Shown: piece by piece, positions 13,086-24,396 of the stretch
How the letters are laid out: each line of letters starts with the position of its first letter
Numbering within the stretch: position 1 is the first letter of the stretch
NCBI GenBank assembly: GCA_015179045.1
Contig: WHUZ01000001.1
Location: forward strand, 992,001-1,056,000
Length of the DNA stretch: 64,000 nucleotides
Direction: 5' to 3'
Source: Kalaharituber pfeilii
Taxonomy: Eukaryota > Ascomycota > Pezizomycetes > Pezizales > Pezizaceae
Program-made: the position numbers and the translations under genes
The notes under the pieces: generated by a model
Seen by the model: the letters and a program-made list of their open reading frames with translations, nothing else
Databases searched by the model: none
What the model was told of the DNA's origin: nothing

Positions 13086-14356
13086 TCATGCAAGGAGAGG
13101 AAGGACTTTGATAGTATTACCGATTTTCACCTTTACCTCCTCGACCTTCATCTTCAGTCGTGCGAGGTGACCTTTAAACTCGATTCCAATTTCGCTTTCC
13201 AGTTTGACCTTGAGTTCCTGGTCGGGTGCCTACACGTGGTAAATAAATTAGCACTATAACCTAACGCCATGTGAGAGAATATCAATTATACCCCCAAGCT
13301 CCATCCAATAGTCACGTGGAAGCCATTTTCACCCTTCTCTAAAGAATATAGAGGCGGTTGTTGGTAGGTAGCGAATGAAAAGTTCGTTAGCCGCAGGAGC
13401 GTGAACAGCTATTTACGTTACATTTTAGTAGCTGCGGTTCACGATAGGTCACGGCCGATAAAAGGCTCTCACCTCATTGCCTTTTGATTTTGCGACCATA
13501 ACAAAAAACCATCTAGTACCATCGCCATTGCTGACCCACTCAAATCCAGTAAAGGAAATTTCAAACCTAAGTTATTAGTCCCATGATATTTATGTGCCTG
13601 TAGGATATTTCTGTAACGTACAGCCTTAACTTCGCCTTGCGAATTCTTTCCTCTAGCAAATCCACGAATCCAGCTCTTTCATCAGTCTTCAAAGTGTTAG
13701 GCCTAGAAAGACTGAGATGCAATGGGAGCTCCGTGCCCAAATCGCTCACCAGGGATGACACGAGCTGAAATGAAAATTTTGTTACTGTTTCGTCCTTTCC
13801 ATCATGCCGAGATTTTCTCTTCCCATGTAGAGATGCATTGCATTTTTCCTGCGGCTCATCATCATCATCATCATCCTTCCCAGAAATACCAAGACGCTGT
13901 CGCTCAAATTGAGTGACTATCGTTTGGCACCGTCGTATTATTTCACTCAGCAAACTGAATTCGTCCCGGTTGAGATGCCCTCGAAGAATCCTCGTCAGCA
14001 TCCCATTGAGACGTGATACTGAATAGCCCTGCTAAATCCCAGGCTCAAAACCTCAGACTAGCAGAATTGCACCTACATTCCAGAAACACAAAACTGGGCC
14101 AGTTTCCCACCTCATGTGGTACAGTTCGTTGCCTTCCCCCGTGTAGTTTGGGATCATCCTGTGCTGCCAGCCTTGGTGTTGCGACATATAAATCGTGAAA
14201 CCGGGATGGGAGTGGAGGGAGATCTATGACTTCCCCAGGCACCGTCCGGGACTTTGGAGCTTCTGATGCTGACTGCTTTGTGCGGACTCGCTTCCGTGGG
14301 TTTCGTTCATCTGTTTGGGAGTCGGAATCTGAGTAGTCGACTAAATTCAAGGCCAT
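13086..14356 (-). CDS. usb1: U6 snRNA phosphodiesterase Usb1
   Basis: 3'-5' exoribonuclease of the 2H phosphoesterase family that trims the oligo(U) tail of U6 snRNA in the nucleus. Five exons can be traced. Exon 1 (14356-14077) starts MALNLVDYSDSDS and has a basic linker. Exon 2 is 14018-13622. Exon 3 (13566-13473) encodes FTGFEWVSNGDGTRWFFV. Exon 4 carries GQ-like QPPLYS and the second catalytic tetrapeptide. A last exon ends at 13086. Both active-site H-x-S/T motifs are present: HLS within LPLHLSLSRP and HVT within FHVTIGWSLG. Exon 2 includes an Asp run after FERQRLGISG. An alternative acceptor just upstream of 14018 breaks the frame, which is why 14018 was chosen. Confidence 0.9.
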
Positions 14357-14892
14357 GCTATGCAGGGTATACCAGCGGGGGGGTATCACTAGGATTTGTT
14401 TAAGATGTGTGTAAAGTTCGCTCGATGCGTAGTGGGCTGAAGCACATCATGGCCAGCAGAGAGAGGAACGGCAACGGCCGCCAAGCCCATCGAGCAAGGG
14501 TAGCAGATGACGTACTTGAGGGTACGTAGCTATCTGGTGATCGGCACCCAACAAGCTTTGCTTGCGAAGCATTCTTGATACTAAGTGTATACACTGAACA
14601 GTGCAGACATACGTTGGTTACGAGACTAGACATACGTTACATTCAGGGATTTTTAGCAAAATCAGGCATTGCAGACAAGCCACAGTGATATTATTATGTG
14701 ATACGCTGCGAATGTAATAATAGATGAGCTGTGCTAGTGATGTTGGCTTCGTTTAAATACAAGTTGTGCCCTGAGGAGATCAGGCCCACCGTAGGAGTCA
14801 TAAATGCTCTTGCAAATATAGAATCGCTTCTCTATTCTCCATCTGCAGCAAGCCCTACGTGCCTTTTTTTTGGGTTGGAATTCAATTGTAAG
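14357..14892. other. Divergent intergenic region usb1/pal1
   Basis: Shared 5' flank of two divergent genes. No supported gene of its own. Part of the pal1 5' exon may lie here. Confidence 0.45.
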
Positions 14893-15919
14893 ATGAGCAG
14901 CTCTAAAAGCAACTGGGTAAGAGTCCACATAGCCACAACATTCCCAGAGCATACATGTAAGGTTTTTAGGAAGTTTGCGAAGGCGGCTGACTGGTTGGTT
15001 CAGAAAGAAGCGTCAGGTTCCATACTCGAACCGCTCAACATTGCAGAGCATCACCAAAGCGAGGGCCCTTGTGCTCAGGGAAACAATCCTAGTATCCCAC
15101 ATCGCTCTGTTTCCTTGAACAGTCATTATTCACGACCAAAGCGCCTGAGGGAGCGCCCCGCGCATAATCGTGTGCATTCCTCTGACTCTTTTGTTTCCCC
15201 ATTAGCAAAGATAAGAGAGGAGCACAAAATTGCTCAGCGTGCTCCGCATCTTCGAAGGGGTATACCAACAGACACCATTGATTCGCTAGATGGAACATTC
15301 TTTGGAGGGGGTTATTACCATCATGAAGGGCCATATGATGCAACGTTGGCAGCAAGGCAAATTCCAGGCCATGCTCCAGTAGATGCCGTAAAATATTCCA
15401 ATGCACAGGCTTTGGCAGCTACACCTCGAGCAAACATTATGGACTCCCTATTGAAACATAAGCCCCTGCAAGGTGTTGGTCTGGTTCCTCCAGGAATGGT
15501 GGGGCCTGGCGGTCAAATATTCGATTATGAAGAATATGATGTACAAAGGAAAGATGGAATGCTTGGAAGATGGCCTGGAGTTGTAAGTTAAACTCCCTAT
15601 TCCTCAAAAACTCTAGGGTATCAACTAAGTTTCATGCGAACAGGAATATCTGGATACTGACATCAAAGGCAAGGGGGAGCCAATATTTACAATTGAAGAA
15701 CAAGAAAAGGCGCTTAAGGCTCAACGAAAGCTTAAACAGGGAGTACCGTATGAGAAAGGAAAGGAAATGGATACACTTCTTCCAGAGGGCCGCAAGAGGT
15801 CCGTTTCGGATGCTGCACGATACCCATATGATGTGAATCCAACACAGTCCGGTCCCTCTTCTGGCTCCGGCATGTTGGGCGGACTGAGAAGGAGACTATC
15901 TTTGAGAAGAAGGAAGTAG
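14893..15919 (+). CDS. pal1: Pal1-family cell morphology protein
   Basis: Member of the Pal1 family, cortical proteins that support polarised growth and endocytic patches in fission yeast. The diagnostic block is clear: TIDSLD, then YHHEGPYDATLAARQIPGHAPVDAV split over 15280-15390, then a PRANIMDSLLKHKPLQGV-type segment, VPPGM and DYEEYD. A 61-nt intron (15583-15643) interrupts the RWPGV-EYLDTDIKGKGEP motif. The second exon ends in a basic tail (LRRRLSLRRRK). The second exon and the block from about 15120 onward are secure. The start is not: the ATG at 14893 is in frame, but a plausible intron (14917-14969) lies just after it and would change the frame, so the true first exon may differ. Confidence 0.8.
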
Positions 15920-16601
15920 CTCTACCTCTGTTGAGGTATAATAAGCGAGTGGTAAACAGTACTAGGACTTGTAAGTACTTAGTTATCGCAATGTGTGCAA
16001 AACAGGAACTTCACTATAATCGAACGGAGGGAATTCCCTTATCACAATCAGTCAATTCCTTTGAATCCACTCATTCCCGAGAAGAATTCGTGTGACCAAG
16101 GCCTAATTTAGTACGGTCGGAGGGTTGGTGCAACCAGACTAGGCTTAATTGTGCGCAATTTGTATGACTCCAAAAACTCTCCTTTCTTAGCTCCCGGTGA
16201 GTCAATCCACACGCCCCCTATGACAATATGACCAAAGCTGCGTCATAGCTTCGGAAAACCTTCCGTACATCATCTATGTAGGTACCGAGTTATAATATGT
16301 ATATCGTCCTCTCACCTGGCACAAAAACCCCATCAGAGGAGCAGAGGTGTAGCACGGATGAATATGATATCGTTCGCTACATTTCTTCTTCGCTTCCACA
16401 TTCAACTCATTTAAGCCTCCGAATCTAGAGCCTTTCACTAGAGCTTTAGTGAGGTACCAAATATCCAGACACTCTGGTTCATCTCTTCCATTCTTTATCC
16501 CTTCCGTCTTTATTCTGCAGAAGAGGTGTAGCTCTCAGTAGAACTGCCCTTTCTTTCTTTCAAATCCATACCGAAAGTAATTTCCTTCAACTGCCGTCAT
16601 A
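15920..16601. other. Intergenic spacer after pal1
   Basis: 680 bp with the pal1 3' flank and the promoter of the acidic hypothetical gene. The 14-mer GCAACCAGACTAGG here (near 16130) recurs near 51968, so it may be a fragment of a dispersed repeat. Confidence 0.4.
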
Positions 16602-17387
16602 ATGGAGTCCATCGAAGCCGATGCCAACATTACACAAATGCCCAACCTAAACTTCTTTCACTTTCCCAACACGATCTCCCACTGCGACGTTCGTGGTGCC
16701 TCTGTCCCTAAAAAGCGACAGCACCGTCTTCTCGAGTGCTACGGCGCCAAGGTTAAGACTGGCCGCTGGACAGCTCGCCGCATCCCCCTAGTCGAAGCCT
16801 TCGAAGACCCAACCATCGTCGAGCCAGGTGAATGCCGGTGGCCTGGCACCGACTACAACAATCCTGTCCCAACGACCGCACGCGCCAAACGTCGCCAGGC
16901 CTGGAAAAATATCAAGGATTCGAACGCGGCGCCCTGGTTCCGCTGCCACTGCTCATGGTGCGCGTCCTCGCGGCTCCGCATTGGGGAGGGCCCAGAGGCG
17001 AGGTTTGTCTTGCGGACGGAGTTGGAAGAAGGGGAAGCTGAGGCGAGGGAATGCAGAAGATGCTTCGAGCCCTACATTCGGCCGCAAGTGTTGCACTCTG
17101 AAGAGTGGGATGAATCTGGATATGACGAATCTGATGCTGAAGATGCTGCACAGGAGTGGGTGGATGATCGGTGGGGAAAGCTTGTGGATGATGCTATTGA
17201 AGAATGGTACGCCAAGAGGAAAGAATGGAACTCCATAACAGGATGGGATACCTGTAGTGATAGAGATGAACGCCCTGGTTGTGGAAGTGCCACTCCATCC
17301 ACTATCGGTGACTGGGAGAATGTGTACGAGGCTGATACTATCCAGGAGGATGAGGATTGGGATACCCTCTCAAGCTGCACACTTTAG
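16602..17387 (+). CDS. Hypothetical acidic Trp-rich protein
   Basis: Single-exon frame of 261 residues that I do not recognise. The N-terminal third has a basic segment (KKRQHRLLECYGAKVKTGRW). The centre has a possible metal site with pairs C-x-C-x2-C (RCHCSWC, residues about 113-118) and a later CRRC. The C-terminal 100 residues are strongly acidic and rich in Trp. The start has a good context, and codon use looks like that of the neighbours. It is convergent with mtc6, whose stop is 274 bp away. Transcription or DNA-binding roles would be guesswork. Confidence 0.6.
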   Translation: MESIEADANITQMPNLNFFHFPNTISHCDVRGASVPKKRQHRLLECYGAKVKTGRWTARRIPLVEAFEDPTIVEPGECRWPGTDYNNPVPTTARAKRRQAWKNIKDSNAAPWFRCHCSWCASSRLRIGEGPEARFVLRTELEEGEAEARECRRCFEPYIRPQVLHSEEWDESGYDESDAEDAAQEWVDDRWGKLVDDAIEEWYAKRKEWNSITGWDTCSDRDERPGCGSATPSTIGDWENVYEADTIQEDEDWDTLSSCTL

Positions 17388-17660
17388 TTATTGTCGGCTA
17401 TCTCGTAAATAACATAGGCACGCCTAATACCAAATTGAATAATCAATGATAAACTAACGTGCCCAAAGGTATTGCATGCCCGGAATATTGAATATACAGA
17501 AAGCTGTGGTGTCATTAGACAAATGTAGGGTATCAGGGCTAGTAATACAGCAATTTGAAATAAGATCGGATAGAGAGGATAGAATACAGAAGCAAACGCC
17601 ATATGAAGGAACCAAACCCAAGAAGTAGTCCCAATATTGTACAATATGTCCCACAGAAGT

Positions 17661-19420
17661 TCAAGCCGGAACGCCTTCGTACTCGTATTCTCCTGCCTTT
17701 CTGACCATCTTCCTTCTTCTCTTGCGAACCTTTTCCATTCTTCGATTTCCAAGCTTCGCGAAAACCATTAGCCCTGCGATGATAAGCACGATAATTGCAG
17801 CTACTGTTGGTACAATGATTGTCTTGTTCCCAATGTCAGATTCTCCATAAGGACAAGTAGTATCCTCACCACCACTAACCCAGCACCCAGTACGTGCTAA
17901 GCTTTGGAAATCTAACCATATTTGTTTCTCGCCTTGTGGTAGCTTAGATTTCATGACAGACAAGAGATACTGGCTTTCCAATGCCGTTCTAGGAACGTCA
18001 AATTTGCTGTTGCGCGGGCAGAAATGCCTCGCCTCAAAATACCGAGCAGCACGATCCCCAATCTCCCACTGGTATGGACGATCGTTTACCCGGCACGCAG
18101 GATATAGCACAGTATTGCAGTCTGTAACCTTCCAACGCCCATCGTCAAGTTTCATGCTTGCGCATCGGAACATTTCCCTTTCTGATACACCGAGATCAGG
18201 TGGTGGTGCTGCAGGTTCACCAGGACTCCAGGTCCAAACCATGGCTTTGAGCAATTCGAAGTATTTGATTTGAGGAATGCTCAAATTGCCAATCTCAACG
18301 GTGGAGTTGATGACAGGCGAATACCCACAGTATGTCTCATTGAGAATAGATCGCTCCGTGAACGGATCATTCTGTGTGTCGGTCATCTGTGCCCAATTAT
18401 TGTTAATATCCTTGACTGATGTGACTGACGGGTCGAAGAAGCATTTTCCATTTCCTGCACTGGAATATGGCCATCCCATATCCTCCGGCTGAAATATATA
18501 TCCTCCATCCTTCGCTGGGTCAAACCCAGCAACGCTGATGTCTCCAAATGCCAGAAGCAACCTCTCGTTCGCGTCATATGCAAGATAAGACTCTGAAGGC
18601 CATGCATCTTTTGAAGACAGCCCTCCATCTGGGCGTTCTTCGACGACAAAATACCTCGCTTCATCATCACCTTCATCCCCACCATGGAGCCACGTTATAT
18701 TAAGATCCTCTCTATCCTTTCGTAATTCGACGGGAGAATATATTCTGTTTGGAAAATCCGGTAACGCCGAAATCATGCCAGGTGCTTTAAGACCCGGTCC
18801 TTGAGCAGGTGGACTTGACAGATCGTCATGAAGGCTCATCACCAAAAAAGCAGCCGAGGCAAGAGTGTTATACTCTGTTCGCTGAATCCAGTCCGAAAAA
18901 AGAGAAAATATAAACGAGGGATTGGCACCTGATGAGCATTGGTAGTCAGGGTGCGGTGAAGACACTACATCATGCGAGTTAGAATTCTCGCATCATCTTT
19001 TCCAGTAGGGGACGGCTGAACATTAAGCCAACCTGGGAGCACAAACCTGGGCATAGTGTCCATCCATTTGAGGGAGACCAGTAGAAGTCGACCAGGAACA
19101 GACGGTATCCATACGCAAGCAGATTTGAGATGCATGTTGCTTTGTCTGTGGTGTATTTTTTGTCCGAGAAGCAGGCTGCTGTGAGCGCTATCCCGGGCAC
19201 ATCTGCGAAATTTATTGGAATGTCCTGCGAGACGTCTCTTTGGCTCTAAGCAGTGGAATTTTGGGAGGATTAGCCAGCAGCTGGAGGAAGATGGCCGATC
19301 ATTCGGCGCTATGATGAGCAGTGCTATGGCTTGCTGCAAGAGAAAACTCACGAGTAAAATTGTATCCCAGAGCGGGTCTATGCGATCAACAAGGACGTCG
19401 GGAAGATACTGCGCAGGCAT
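17661..19420 (-). CDS. mtc6: Maintenance of telomere capping protein 6 (Mtc6)
   Basis: Fungal membrane glycoprotein known from a yeast screen of cdc13 synthetic interactions; its biochemical role is unknown. Traced exons are 19420-19352 (5' end uncertain), 19245-19047 and 18964-17661. Family landmarks in order: SQRDVSQDIPINF, ALTAACFSD, YGYRLFLVDFYW, WTLCP joined to VSSPHPDYQC across an 82-nt intron, CGYSPVINS, RCASMKLDDGRWKVTDC, the lectin-like ARHFCPRNSKFDVPRT, WVSGGEDTTCPYG, one membrane helix (about 25 residues) and a basic tail ending YEGVPA. Many N-x-S/T sites fit a lumenal domain. Family members usually begin with a signal peptide; the in-frame ATG at 19420 lacks one, so an upstream exon is probably missing from this model. 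Confidence 0.85.
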
Positions 19421-20045
19421 CGTGCGTGCTGCATTGGAGATCTCAAAGCGGGCCTCGGACAAGACAAGGGTCTGTGGCGCAGGGCCATGCGCACGGCAGC
19501 TCTTTACAGTGTGGTAGCGTGGAGCCCGGCGCTGAGTCAGGCATGGAATCCTACTTGGCGTCTTGGCAAGGGTTATGTCAGCAGCTCTGCTTACGGCGCA
19601 GACGACATTTACTCTTCAACATCTCTCAGAATTGGTATCACACACTCTAGGACAGCCGAGGATGGTAGAATAGCACAGTTCACAGGCAGCACACTGTGGG
19701 CAATTCAGTCGGCCCGCTGTTACTCGCGGCCTCCCTCCTATCAGAGTGAGTTTTACGTTCCAATGACGTCGAACGGGACTTCAATCCAAAGGCAGCACTC
19801 CAAGACTAGACCGCATCACGCAGCAATATCAACCTTCATCACACGAAGGCTGTTCCTCGTGAACAACCCAATCCCCTTTGCATGCTCGATTCAGCAGCCG
19901 GTCTTGGCAATTTGAGGAGATGGGGTCGAGAGAAGAAGCCTTTTCATTGAAGATTCCATAGTATGACGAGCACTTGTGCTCATAATGCTTGCTGCCCCTC
20001 AAGACATGCCAATTACATTGAGAACGTGTTCAGCACGCACTCTGC
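19421..20045. other. Unassigned region 5' of mtc6
   Basis: Probably holds the missing first exon and promoter of mtc6. A 142-residue plus-strand frame at 19487-19915 has no recognised domain. Confidence 0.35.
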
Positions 20046-20397
20046 CTATGTATTCGGGTATATAGTAGTGGCCTTCTTATGATAGGTACCATGCCGGAAA
20101 ATGCTTGGACCAGTGGATGGTAGATGCTTGTTGACTGTCTCCGGCGTGGCATAATTGCGGAGAGACGAGGCCAACGCCAGCGTTTGAAGGCGTTGATGTC
20201 CGCACGTATAACCGCCTGGTGATTTCGTACCATGGTTGTGCTGGTACTGTTCTCGTACCCAGGCTGGTAAGGTTGCGAAGTGCTCTGAAATTAGGGATGC
20301 TGTTAGCACAAATGTTACTAACATTGCGAAAGTTTTTCTCGACCTCACCTGAGCTATAGAGGACTCCAATCCTGCAGATTTTCTGACCTAAGTCCAT
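20046..20397 (-). CDS. Possible small two-exon hypothetical gene
   Basis: Two open segments (20397-20349 and 20284-20046) join through a canonical 64-nt intron (GTGAGG donor, TTTCAG acceptor) into about 95 residues starting MDLGQKICRIGVLYSS and including HFATLPAWVREQY and KSPGGYTCG. The frame stays open upstream of this ATG for another 80 codons, into the 5' end of the PPR gene on the opposite strand, without an ATG. I do not recognise a family. It could be a real short gene sharing a promoter with the PPR gene, or chance. Confidence 0.3.
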
Positions 20398-20475
20398 CAC
20401 CAAATCTGCATAGCTGTCGTCTGGGTCTCCAGCTGCTCTACTGACGCAAGAATTATCCCGGTCAATATCTATTGC

Positions 20476-23037
20476 ATGGCAGCGCGTGGCCTTCGAGTAC
20501 CATTTCGTCTTCGCCCCTTCAGCCGCATCTCCAGGGTCCGAAAACTCCTCAAACCGACCACTGGGGCGCTGATACAGCAGTTTCTCAAACAGAGAGTTCT
20601 GCCGCGTGTCACCCCGCAGCTGCGACCTGCAAGGTTATCTGCACGAATTGTCGATGGTCGCATAGAGGGTCAATTGCAATTGACAACCAAAGGAGATGGT
20701 ACCGAGCAGGCGGTACAGGAAAGGACGAATATCGGGAGTACTGCAATATTGGGCAATGGGTCCGCAAATACACTGAGCTCGGAACTCGACAAGTATCTCA
20801 TATTCAAGATATCTGAATATACGCCCAGGAGAGGTCGCAAGTTTGCCCAGAAAAACCACAAAAAGAGGCCCCCAGGAGATACCATCTGGGAATCCAGCTT
20901 CGATGCTAAGAGGAACCCTGTTCTTGATGCAAAACAGTATCTTATCCTTCGAAAACTTACAACCACAATACTATGCTCAACAAAACAGCCCGGCTTCTTC
21001 AATAAGATACTCTTTCGATGGCTCAAACAAGCTCAGACGTGCCCGTCAATTATCCCATATCTTTCCTCACAGGCATGGGAAGCTCTATTTGCAAACGAGC
21101 GGGGAGGACTGCCAACCAATTTGACGATATTAGTTGCGGAGATTATGGACGCTCACCGCATACGGCGTACTGAACGACAAGAGAATGATTATATTGGTGC
21201 GATATTCTGGAATCGAGATCGAGCTGATGCGGTCCACCGTTGGATTCGCTTAATGCGTTCCAAGAAGCGACCAAGTGAGGAAACATGGAATATGGGGATT
21301 AAGCTATTTTCACTGCGGCAGGAGCCAGCGAGAGCTATGATACTATACAGACAAATGGAAGAAATCAATGGGCATGGGGATCCAAAACTACTTGTGCCTA
21401 TTATTCTTGCCTGCAATCATACTTTTAGACGGAAGAATGCCTGGTCAACATTCCTCGAGTTCCGAAAAATGGTAAACAAAGACCCGAAAAGCATCAAAAG
21501 CAATCACCTTGAAGATATTGCCCTTTCCTTTATGGATTCAATGGCCCCTTCGGGGGCTTTCGCTGTTCTGAGATACATGTGGAAGAAGGGCTTTGCAGTC
21601 CCCGAATATACCAAGGAGGCTGCAATGTTTTATCAAAGTATCGTCAAAAACCCAAGAGTTCTTCACCAATTCTCCCACAGCCTACTAGATACATTGAAGG
21701 AACGAGTTTCAGACAAATACTTCTATGCTAGTTGGATGAAGAATTTAGTACGGTTGGGGAGGGCAGATCTAACACTTCAAGTGAAGCAAGTCATGGAAGA
21801 CAATGGCTTAAGACCAGATTCACAGCATATCAATGGTATTATTCGAGGTTTCCTAAATCAAGGATATGTGGAACAAGCAGAAGAACAAGCAGCCGAACTA
21901 ATACAACAAAGGCTACGCAACCTGGAATCTCAAACAAAAGCAATGGAAAGGAAGGCTGCCAGAAAGTCTAAACAACCATTAAGCATCACAGATGAGTCAT
22001 TACCTGAGGAAATACGAGGACAAGTTACACTTGGTCCGCTATATAGTATAGAGGCTGAACTGAATAAACCACCAGAAGCAACAGCACAAACATTCTCAAT
22101 TCTGTTATTGCATTTTGCGAGAAGACGTAATTTTGACAAGGTACACCAATATACTCAATTGATGTTCCAATGTCAAATACGCCTTACCGCCTACGCGTTT
22201 AATCACCTTCTTTCAATGTTCTTGAAGCAAAATGACGTGATGCGTTTAGAAAGCACATTCCGTCTCATGATTGACGATTTAGGTGTCAAACCTGATCAAG
22301 TGACGTGGACAATCATGTGGCATGCCTTGTCAAAAAGATATACCCAGAGAAGGAAACGGAATCCTACTTTCATCACCCCCAGGGCACTCTTTGCACAAAT
22401 GACCAAATGCATTCCCCCATTCAAGATTGCAGATCCTTCGTCAGAATGGGGAAGACAGCCGAAAAGTCAAGACATTTGGTTGTTGCTTATTCGCAGTTTC
22501 ATACTTGTTAGAGATTGGCATGGTCTTATTGTTGCATTGAATGCTGGTGATATGTTATGGAGAATGCGGGTTAATGGGAAGGTGTATGAAGCAGTTGTCA
22601 TGGGACTGTTGAGGAAGGGAATACTTGGTTTGAATCTCATGGCTGCACATGGCAACAACGGAAGGGTGAAGTTGACGGGGGGAATGCTTACCAAGGGGAT
22701 TTCTGAGTTCAAAGAGATGCAGAGTCAGTTATCTACAAAGGCTAAGCTAGCAAAAATTCATTTGAAAGACAGGGAGGCGGCGATAAAACAATGGGACAAG
22801 CTGCAGGAAAAATGGCGAAAGATACCTGCAGAAGAGTCAGCTGCTGCGTTAGAGGCAGTGACAATTGTCCTTAGGAAACAGGCAGGTGATGTGCATAGTT
22901 TGGCAAGCATTGAAAAGCTGAAGGAAGCTAGGGCGGAGATGGCTGTACCGCAGGTGGGGATCAAAGGTGTAATGGTGGGAGAGGTTCCATACCACCGGCA
23001 GCAGCCACAGAGTTCGTGGATAGCAGGTCTCTACTGA
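20476..23037 (+). CDS. Pentatricopeptide repeat protein, probably mitochondrial
   Basis: Intronless 853-residue protein. The first 60 residues are rich in Arg and lack acids (RVPFRLRPFSRISRVRKLL), as expected for a mitochondrial presequence. Helical-repeat segments of PPR type follow: TWNMGIKLFSLRQEPARAM near 270, LRPDSQHINGIIRGFLNQG near 450, AYAFNHLLSMFLKQ near 580 and LGVKPDQVTWTIMWHALSK near 605. A charged linker with EAL/KEL heptads lies between 475 and 510. Fungal PPR proteins of this size act in organelle RNA processing or translation; the exact orthologue cannot be named from the sequence. The C-terminus is Lys-rich and helical. Confidence 0.8.
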   Translation: MAARGLRVPFRLRPFSRISRVRKLLKPTTGALIQQFLKQRVLPRVTPQLRPARLSARIVDGRIEGQLQLTTKGDGTEQAVQERTNIGSTAILGNGSANTLSSELDKYLIFKISEYTPRRGRKFAQKNHKKRPPGDTIWESSFDAKRNPVLDAKQYLILRKLTTTILCSTKQPGFFNKILFRWLKQAQTCPSIIPYLSSQAWEALFANERGGLPTNLTILVAEIMDAHRIRRTERQENDYIGAIFWNRDRADAVHRWIRLMRSKKRPSEETWNMGIKLFSLRQEPARAMILYRQMEEINGHGDPKLLVPIILACNHTFRRKNAWSTFLEFRKMVNKDPKSIKSNHLEDIALSFMDSMAPSGAFAVLRYMWKKGFAVPEYTKEAAMFYQSIVKNPRVLHQFSHSLLDTLKERVSDKYFYASWMKNLVRLGRADLTLQVKQVMEDNGLRPDSQHINGIIRGFLNQGYVEQAEEQAAELIQQRLRNLESQTKAMERKAARKSKQPLSITDESLPEEIRGQVTLGPLYSIEAELNKPPEATAQTFSILLLHFARRRNFDKVHQYTQLMFQCQIRLTAYAFNHLLSMFLKQNDVMRLESTFRLMIDDLGVKPDQVTWTIMWHALSKRYTQRRKRNPTFITPRALFAQMTKCIPPFKIADPSSEWGRQPKSQDIWLLLIRSFILVRDWHGLIVALNAGDMLWRMRVNGKVYEAVVMGLLRKGILGLNLMAAHGNNGRVKLTGGMLTKGISEFKEMQSQLSTKAKLAKIHLKDREAAIKQWDKLQEKWRKIPAEESAAALEAVTIVLRKQAGDVHSLASIEKLKEARAEMAVPQVGIKGVMVGEVPYHRQQPQSSWIAGLY

Positions 23038-23358
23038 TGAAACTTCTCATGTTGAACCTATGTGTAATAATTGCTAAATGTATATAGGAGCCTCTCTATC
23101 GGCATAGATACTTATATTCTAAGGAGATAGCAATATGAACCGCCTTAGCACGCATATACCAGATATTGACACCACTCAAGCGCTGGCGTAGTCACTGAAC
23201 TGAGAAGTACCCCACAGGGAAATGTAGTAGTCAATTCGTCGGCATTGTGCTCGTCCCGTTAACGCATACTTCAACTACTTCCACAATTCTCTTAATTCCA
23301 TCCCCACGTATATATAGGATAATTCCCTTGTTGGCTTCCTTGGTGAATGAATTGAAGA

Positions 23359-24396
23359 ATGTTCAGCATTTCATCGCTTCTGAATTCGAACGTAACCCCG
23401 GAACCAGCACCTCCTGTCAGCAGTCACTACCACGGTCCCCGAATTCGACTGTGCAGAACCCAACTCTTGATTTATACCACCGTCGACTATCTCGACAAAC
23501 TGAGGCCTTGTACACACTCTTACAAAGCTCGCTTGCAGAGATTGCAGCGAAGCAAAATGTACTTTCAAAGCAACTAACCGCCTCTGGAGATGCGGTCAAA
23601 AGTCTGGAAGCTAAGGTGGGACAGGTGGCAGGGAGAGTTGGAGGTGAAGGTTAGTAATAGATGTCTTTGAACATCTCTAACAATTATGTTTTGAAATTAT
23701 GATGACTGATGTTGCAGATGAAAAGTTGAGCAAACTCTCCTTCAGTTAAGAAGCATTATTGCAACCACGAACTCAGTCCTAATGGCCATTGATGGCAAGA
23801 TTGTAGAGGCTGAAGGAAGTAACGGGAACTTGCTACGACGGGTCGACAGAGTGGAAGGGATGATGAAAGATGTCTTGTCCGGAATTGATAAAGTGGAACA
23901 GCAGATCTCCTCCATTAGAAGAAAATTGGGTACAGCGGACAGTAGCAAGAGGACCTGGGTCAGTTCAAATGAGGACTCCGAGACCTCTACTCCTAAACAA
24001 ATCAACACCTTTCGAAGGCGTAGTGATCCTAGGAAACGAACTCTATCCTCCCCATTGGTAGCACCTCAGAGTCCTAGCGCCCAACCGAAGCGCCGAAGAC
24101 TGCTTTCTGATCACGAAATGCTTGACCTGGAGCTTCAAGGGCACTGCCAGCATCTAGCTGCAGACGCAGAACTACAGATTGAAGGAAAAGATGAATCTAA
24201 TTTCAATGAAGGTAGGGAAGGGACTGACGGTACTGGGGCAGAAGGTCCCAATGCTGTATATGAAGATGCAGAAGAGCCGAAGGTTCGCAATGTGATTGAG
24301 GGTAACAGGGTGAGCAACATTTCTGTACCAAAGCCTCAGCAAATAAAGAGGAGGATTCTGTTATCGTCCCAAGAGCTTGAGGAGGGAATTCTCTAG
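23359..24396 (+). CDS. Hypothetical coiled-coil protein
   Basis: I do not recognise this gene. A secure part joins exon 23457-23649 to exon 23726-24396 across a 76-nt intron, and the reading frame runs straight through (GGE-VEQTLLQLRSII). The 5' end is uncertain: an ATG at 23359 (MFSISSLLNSN) connects if 23392-23456 is an intron. Residues after the start of the secure part form heptad-rich helices (LYTLLQSSLAEIAAKQNVLSKQL and MKDVLSGIDKVEQQISSI segments) that predict a coiled coil. Basic patches (FRRRSDPRKR, PKRRRL) resemble nuclear localisation signals, and an acidic region follows. A chromosome-axis or scaffold role is conceivable but unsupported. Confidence 0.5.

Noticed and set aside
19487..19915. 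142-residue plus-strand frame
   Set aside because: No domain, overlaps the expected 5' end of mtc6 on the other strand.
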